Positions 28,601-34,600 of a stretch of DNA of 64,000 bases are shown piece after piece. Every line of letters starts with the position of its first letter. The stretch's first letter is position 1. The stretch is from Strongylocentrotus droebachiensis (taxonomy: Eukaryota; Echinodermata; Echinoidea; Camarodonta; Strongylocentrotidae), in contig JAVYIG010000167.1 of NCBI GenBank assembly GCA_035222895.1, positions 166,501 to 230,500 of the forward strand, written 5' to 3'. The notes beneath the pieces were generated by a model that made no database searches, was not told the origin of the DNA, and saw only the letters and a program-made list of their open reading frames with translations. Both the position numbers and the translations under genes were made by a program.

Positions 28601-31600
28601 GAGGAAAGCACCTAACTAGGAATAACAAGCACTACGTGCAAAATGAATGGGATTCCGGACGACAAGAAGAAGAAGAAGGAAGAAGAAGTAAGAATATTAA
28701 TAAGAAGAATGTGAACGAAAACAAGGCAATGACGAAGGTCGTCATTGCAATGATAATCGGTTAACAAGCAAATAACAACGCATACTTTCATATAACAAAT
28801 CATAAATAGCTGTATAACGAGATCGCGCGAAACATATTTTCATGTTTTGAATGAACGTTTGCAGAACCCTTTGACTGATAAAATATCTATATACTCTCTC
28901 AATCAATGTGAGTAAATTGCAGAGGTTATGGTTTTATAGTATTAAATGCAATGATGGATACATAGATTTTGTAAAATAGAAAGTATTTTATTCCAAACGA
29001 ATGAAGAGGTTGTTTCATTAATATACAGACGGTAACAGAACCAAAATAATTATTACGTATAAAAAGGTGGAGTAACTCACATGTCTTTTACAAGCAAACA
29101 AGGTTATAATTTGGGCAATATTGAACCTGATAACATCAACTGAACTTGATATAAAACGCAAACAACCTAACACGTGACAATTCTTCTAAGCTAGGAAAAA
29201 CAAGAGAACAAGATGCCGAAATACTAAATGTACCTGGCTTTCTGTAACTTAGTATTCGTCCATATAAAACTACTTAACACGTACAACTCCAAAAGTTTTT
29301 CAGTAATACTTTTCAGATGCTTTAGGAGTAGACGGAGTTGAAATGAAGTATGACTGATCAAAAGGAAATAATTATTTTAATTATACAATGAGATAAAGAA
29401 TATTAACAACCTTTACCTGATCTGGTATGTTTGGTACATTAAGTTTTTTTTCCTGGGATCTAATCGTTCTTTTGTTTATACGCTGCGAAGCCTTGTAAGC
29501 CTTTCTTCGAACAGCTTGTACATTCTTTTCCCAACCATGGATAGTATAGTTTGTTTTTTGACGGGAAATATAATTTTGTTCTGGTTTCCTACCAAAGAAA
29601 ATCTCGAAAGGAGATTTCCATCCAAGGACCTCTTTCGGGTCCTCGTTTAGGAGTTTTGTATAAGAGGGAAGCTCTTTAACCCAGTTGATACCCTTTTGTT
29701 TGTTTACAATAGAATATTTACATGATTAAGAAATCGTCGACGGTCAACGAACCATCGAATCGGTCCCTCCTCTGTGTGTTATATATATGGACCATTTTGA
29801 CTGATTCGTCAGTTCGTGGGACCGCCGACCAATCATTTATTTGTGACGTGTTGTATCCACATATGTAATAATGTAATATTTTTAAATGAAAAAAAAGAGG
29901 AATAAGATGGTGGGTCTTAGTTTCGAAGATTTGTTTAAATTTCTATTTCCTTTGAAATAACCGGGTCTGGAGGAAAGACTACGCTCTATACCCATGTTAT
30001 TCCACAGGAATGAGATGGAGAGGTCTTAGTTTGAAGATTTTTTTTTTTTAAATAACCGAGTCTGAAGTAAAGACTACGTTCTAATCCCATGCTTTATTAC
30101 CGGGTCTTAATTTGGAAGATGGAGGGGTCTTAGTTTAAAAGGTTTTTTTGTTGTTTTGTTTTGTTTTGTTTGTTTGTTTTTGTTTTTTTTTAACTTTTGA
30201 AAAACCGGGTCTGGAGGAAAGACTACGCTCAATACTTATATATTATGTTCTTCCACAGGAATAAGATGATGGGGTCTTAGTTTTGAAGATTTTTAAAAAG
30301 TTTTGAAATAACCGGGTCTGGAAGAAAAACTACGCTCTAAACCCATGCTTTATTACCGGGTCTTAGTTTGGAAGATGGTGGGGTCTTAGTTTTGAAGATT
30401 TTTTTTTTTTTTTTTTTTTTAATAACCAGGTCTGGAGCAGAGACTGCGCGCTATACCCATGCTTTATTACAGGGTTTTAGTTTTAAATTCGACAAAATAT
30501 CCCTTCAAATTTATTACATTTGTGGGTAAAGTCATTATTACATTTGTGGGTGATTCAAAATATCACCAAAAATTTATTACATTTGTGGGTAAAGTCATTA
30601 TTACATTTGTGGGTGAAATTATTACATTTGTGGGTAAAGTGTTATTACATTTGTGGGTGTTGTTACATTTGTGGGTAAAGTGTTATTACATTTGTGGGCG
30701 TTATTACATTTGTGGGAGTTATTACATTTGTGGGTGTAACAGGGGGGGGGGAAGGCAACAGCATGGGCGGCAAGGCCCTTTCGCCCTCCCCCCGATCTCC
30801 TTCTTCCCCCCTTTTTCTTTTCTTCTTCCTTTCCTCTTCTCTCTTCTGTCCCTTTCCCTTCTTTTCCTTCCTTCTTTCTCTCTCTATCTCTCTTTTTGTT
30901 TGCTGAGGGGCCAGGGGAGGGCAGGCGAAGGCCTTTCGCCCACGATCCACACCGCGTTGGTGGGAAAAACACAATTGATCTCCCGTTTCTTTCTTTTCTT
31001 TCCCTTTTCCTTCTATTCCTTTCTTTCTCTTTTAAGTTTGCTGTAGAAGGGGGGGGGGGGAGGCAAGGGCCATTTGCCGCCCCTCGATCCCCAACTTGTT
31101 GGCGGGAAAACTGCAACTGATATCCCCCCTTTTTTCTTTCCTTCCCTTTATCTTCTCTTTTCCCTTTTTTCTTTACCTTCTCTTCCTTCTCTCTTTCTTT
31201 TTGCTGGGGGGGGGGGGGGGGCAGCCTGGGAGGGAAAGCCTCAGTCGCCCCCCCCCGATCTCCTTCTTTCCCCTCTTCTTTTCTTCTTCCTTTCCCTTTG
31301 TCTCTTCTTTACCTTTCCGTTATTTTTCCTCCCTTCTCTCTCTCTCTCTCTCTCTCTCTTTTGCTAGGGGGGGGGGGCGATGGCCTTTCGCCCCCGATCT
31401 CCTTCTTTCCCCCTTTTCTTTTCTTCTTCCTTTCCCTTACTCTCCCCTTTACCCCCTCTCTCTCTCTCTCTCTCTCTTCATTTTTTGTTGGCGGTTGGGG
31501 GTCAAGGCCCTCTCGCCTCCCCCCCCCCCCCCCCCCCCCCCGTGGATCCGCGCCGGGAAGACCTGTAATGTCATCCCTAGCTAGCTGGCAAAGCTGAATA

Positions 31601-34600
31601 TGGGTTATCCAATCGTTTCATTAATTAAGTATAATTATACTTGTATTGACTTTGTATACGTGTGGAATAGAGTACGGACATTCGGTGCGGCAGGCGGACT
31701 ATCGGTGCGAGACCTCTTCCGCACAGATTGTCCGTCAGACATTTGAGGCGCGCACGGAATGTCCGACACGGACATTCTGCGCGGATAAAATCCGCACCGA
31801 TCGTCCGCTCTCGATCGATCTCTAATAGTCGGACGATCGGTGCGGGTTACATTCTACGCGGTCACACCGGCAGGCTAGGCCTAGTAGATGACGCGACGAG
31901 ACCGGCCAGCAAAGGGGGCACCGCAAGGCTATCTGACTCTGCGAAGATCAGTGCAGTCTTCATTTCAGTTTTTATTCTCGTACTTAAATTTATTTCTTAT
32001 TCATATTTTTTATGAATGAATTGTATCCTTCATTTAAAAATCATGTAAGATAACAGTATTTTCAACATATCTGTATTGGAAATCACTCCGTTGATAAAGA
32101 CTTCGGTGCGGCGGTCTGTACTCATATACTCATTGCTTCAATGCGTGAAATCTAATTCTGCTGATCTGTAAACAAACCTGTCACTTTTTTTTACTTTCGG
32201 ACTTTATAGGGCTCGGGATTTTGCAGGAAAACTCCATTTCTTGTATACATAATTAGATTCAAGTTAGTTTTTTGTTATGGTACTCATTCAGCTTGTAACT
32301 TCAACTCGTTCGTTTTAATTTACAAATTTGAGCTTATATGTATATGCACCATCGACAGGTCCGCATGTCGAGATCAACAACTTCGTCGAAGCTATGGTCT
32401 TATTTAACGCTAATTTAACAGGTTTACAAAAACGATGAGGAATATCCAAACAAAAAAACATTAAACTTGTTATTCTATATTCGTGTCATGTTTCTTTGCA
32501 TACGTTAATGTGAAAAAATGACATGTAAAATTGGATGGAATATATTGGTAAAAGATGTTGTTTTACGCGTTGTATGAAGCTGTACTGTTTACGGCGCGCA
32601 GCTGGGTCCATATAACTACGTCACAAAAACAGCGTCTCACGCTATAAGTCAACTTCCGTGTTCTAAGAATCTTAGAGGTGTTTCTAAATTGTGTTTTAGA
32701 GGGATTTCAGTATATTGATATGATATCTAGTGGATATCATGGTAATCTAGATGCTTTTCGCTTTCCATTAATATATTATTTGCCATATTTGTGCTTTTCA
32801 ATGAATATCAACTTTAAACCTCGGATTGAGTGTCAAGAGAATGAGACACTCTACCGCGACCCCTCCACCGTGTATCATACGGGGTAATGAAGAAAAGTGA
32901 AATAAATCATTGCACTTAAATAATCAAAATATACCATGACTCATACTTATTTGAGGCAATTATTCCACTCTTTATGACCAACCGATAATATAAGCGATTT
33001 TTTATTTATTGCATTATTCGTTTTCAAATACATGTCCCAGATATGAATAACAGTAGTCGAACAATTTTCACTTAATTCCGCTTGTACTTTCAAGGGTTGA
33101 GGAAAATTGTATATACATTATATGATGAATATACATTTTCTTCATAGCTTTACATGTCACATATTCGTATATTGGAAACAAATGTTTTAATGTTATATTT
33201 CTTCGATTTTTAAAGGTGCGAGGCCATACCCTAAAATGACTTTTGACACTGTCCAAAAGGAGGTTGCCAATGGTTACCAGATGCCACGCCCTCGCCATTG
33301 TGGACAAGAATTGTAAATAACACTCTTTCTATCAGTCTTTACTTTGTCGAATATGGATTGTTTTGTTAATGTCATAATTTACTTGACTTACTCGATGCTA
33401 TAATAGATTGTAAGATTTCATAACGATGTTGATTATCATATGCGGATATGTTTTCCAACAATACGTTACATGATTTAACTTGATTCTACTATCTTTTCTT
33501 TGAATCTGAATCTGAAACTGAAAATAATACGTCTCAACACTCCCGTTGGAGTAAAACGACTCGGAGCGCATGAAGTGGGTTCACACATAAAATAACAAAA
33601 CAATGCTAACGAAACTGCTGTTGCATACGAACTTTGAATTTGTCTTTGTATTAGATTCATTTACGTAGTTCTATTAGATTTCTACTAGATAAGGATCGTC
33701 TCTTTCGTATCTTCCAGGTATACGGTCATGGCTGGTTGTTGGGAGAAGGAAGCTATAAATCGAAGTAACTTTGATCAGATCCTCAAGAGTTTAGAAAGGA
33801 TTCTAGAAAAGACTCATGTAAGATGAACTCAATTTACCTTCTGCTAATACGTCTAAAGCAGAATATAATTTCTTCATCACATATACAGTGCGTCCCAGAA
33901 AAAACGAAACCGAGAAGTATCGATGTTCTATCATAACTTAATCACAACTATAATTAATGAATGATACATATTTGGAAAGCTTAGAGTCTCCTCTTTCAGT
34001 TGATGCTACTCACGTGGTGCATGAGTGATTAAAAGCAATTTGAAGGAAGGAAACCAAAAAGACATTTGGCGGGCGGTATCTGAATTTCGAAGAAAAATTC
34101 ACATTTCTAGAAAGTTGAGTTTCTGCCCTTTCATATTACACCTCAATTAGGAAAAATGAGCGAGGAATGACAAAGTTCTGTTTGTTTAAAGTAGTGCTTG
34201 CATTTCCATAATTTTATTAAACGAATTCGTTTTCACTGGCTGCCTGCCGTATCAATAAACGAAATTAACAAAAGACTTAACTCCGTTTCGTTGACAATCA
34301 GCCGTAGACGAGAGTCTTCATGCATGGCTGATTGTCAACGAAACGGAGTTAAGTCTTTTGTCAAATCTGCTTTTTGCTACGGCAGGCACCCAGTGAAAAT
34401 GAATTCGTTTGTTAAAATTATGAAAATGTAAGGGCTACTTTAAACAAACAGAACTTTGTTATTCCTGGCTCATTTTTCTTGTTTGAGGTATCATATGAAA
34501 GAGCAGAAAATGAACTTTCTAGAAATATGAATTTTTCGTTGTAATTCAGATACCGCCCGCCAAATGTCTTTTTGGTTTCCTTCCTTCAAATTGCTTTTAA

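Larger units (their letters stand above)
23515..30741. mobile_element. Ginger-like DNA transposon with ~1-kb terminal inverted repeats
   Basis: The ends are TGTTACACCCACAAATG and its exact complement CATTTGTGGGTGTAACA, flanked on both sides by G runs (a 4-bp GGGG target duplication is possible but undecidable). Inverted arms: 23515-24477 and 29711-30741, highly similar. The terminal 300 bp of each arm is an array of ACCCACAAATGTAATAA units. Between the arms lie an integrase fragment on the minus strand (29425-29725), a TTCTATAGAA satellite (25040-26620), an internal duplication and a nested MITE. TGTNR...YNACA ends plus an integrase of the KRBA2 type are known marks of Ginger transposons; the family call is inference. 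Confidence 0.7.
19159..31879. mobile_element. Possible large composite DNA transposon with GCCGGTGTGAC ends and GATCGTCCG subterminal repeats
   Basis: GCCGGTGTGACTG near 19158 and CGGTCACACCGGC near 31868-31880 are inverted. Inside each end lie several copies of GCACNGATCGTCCG in both orientations (19230-19290 on the left; 31680-31850 on the right), and nowhere else that I noticed. Such paired subterminal motifs are usual transposase-binding arrangements. The 12.7-kb interior contains other nested elements. No transposase and no clear target duplication seen, so two unrelated related-family ends are also possible. Confidence 0.4.
18182..33215. other. 15-kb intron of gene 1 packed with nested repeats
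   Basis: The intron interrupts the codon for the Gly after WEIVTL and resumes with ARPYPK. It holds, from left to right: a short acidic open frame (18724-18836), a segment with CCGGTGTGAC ends (19159-31879), a GATATC minisatellite, a polypyrimidine minisatellite and a Ginger-like transposon with its own satellite. All recognised content is mobile or satellite DNA. Confidence 0.75.

Noticed and set aside
30622..31597. Long Ser/Leu/Phe-rich and Lys/Arg/Glu-rich open frames on both strands
   Set aside because: Low-complexity products of polypyrimidine tracts in a minisatellite.
32360..32423. Possible extra kinase exon after CGACAG
   Set aside because: It has no match to the kinase alignment, and 18181 joins 33216 with correct phase and continuous homology.
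34198..34431. 77-codon frame repeated identically at 47709-47942
   Set aside because: It lies across the centre of a palindromic MITE; the identity reflects copying of the element and the two halves are mirror sequence.
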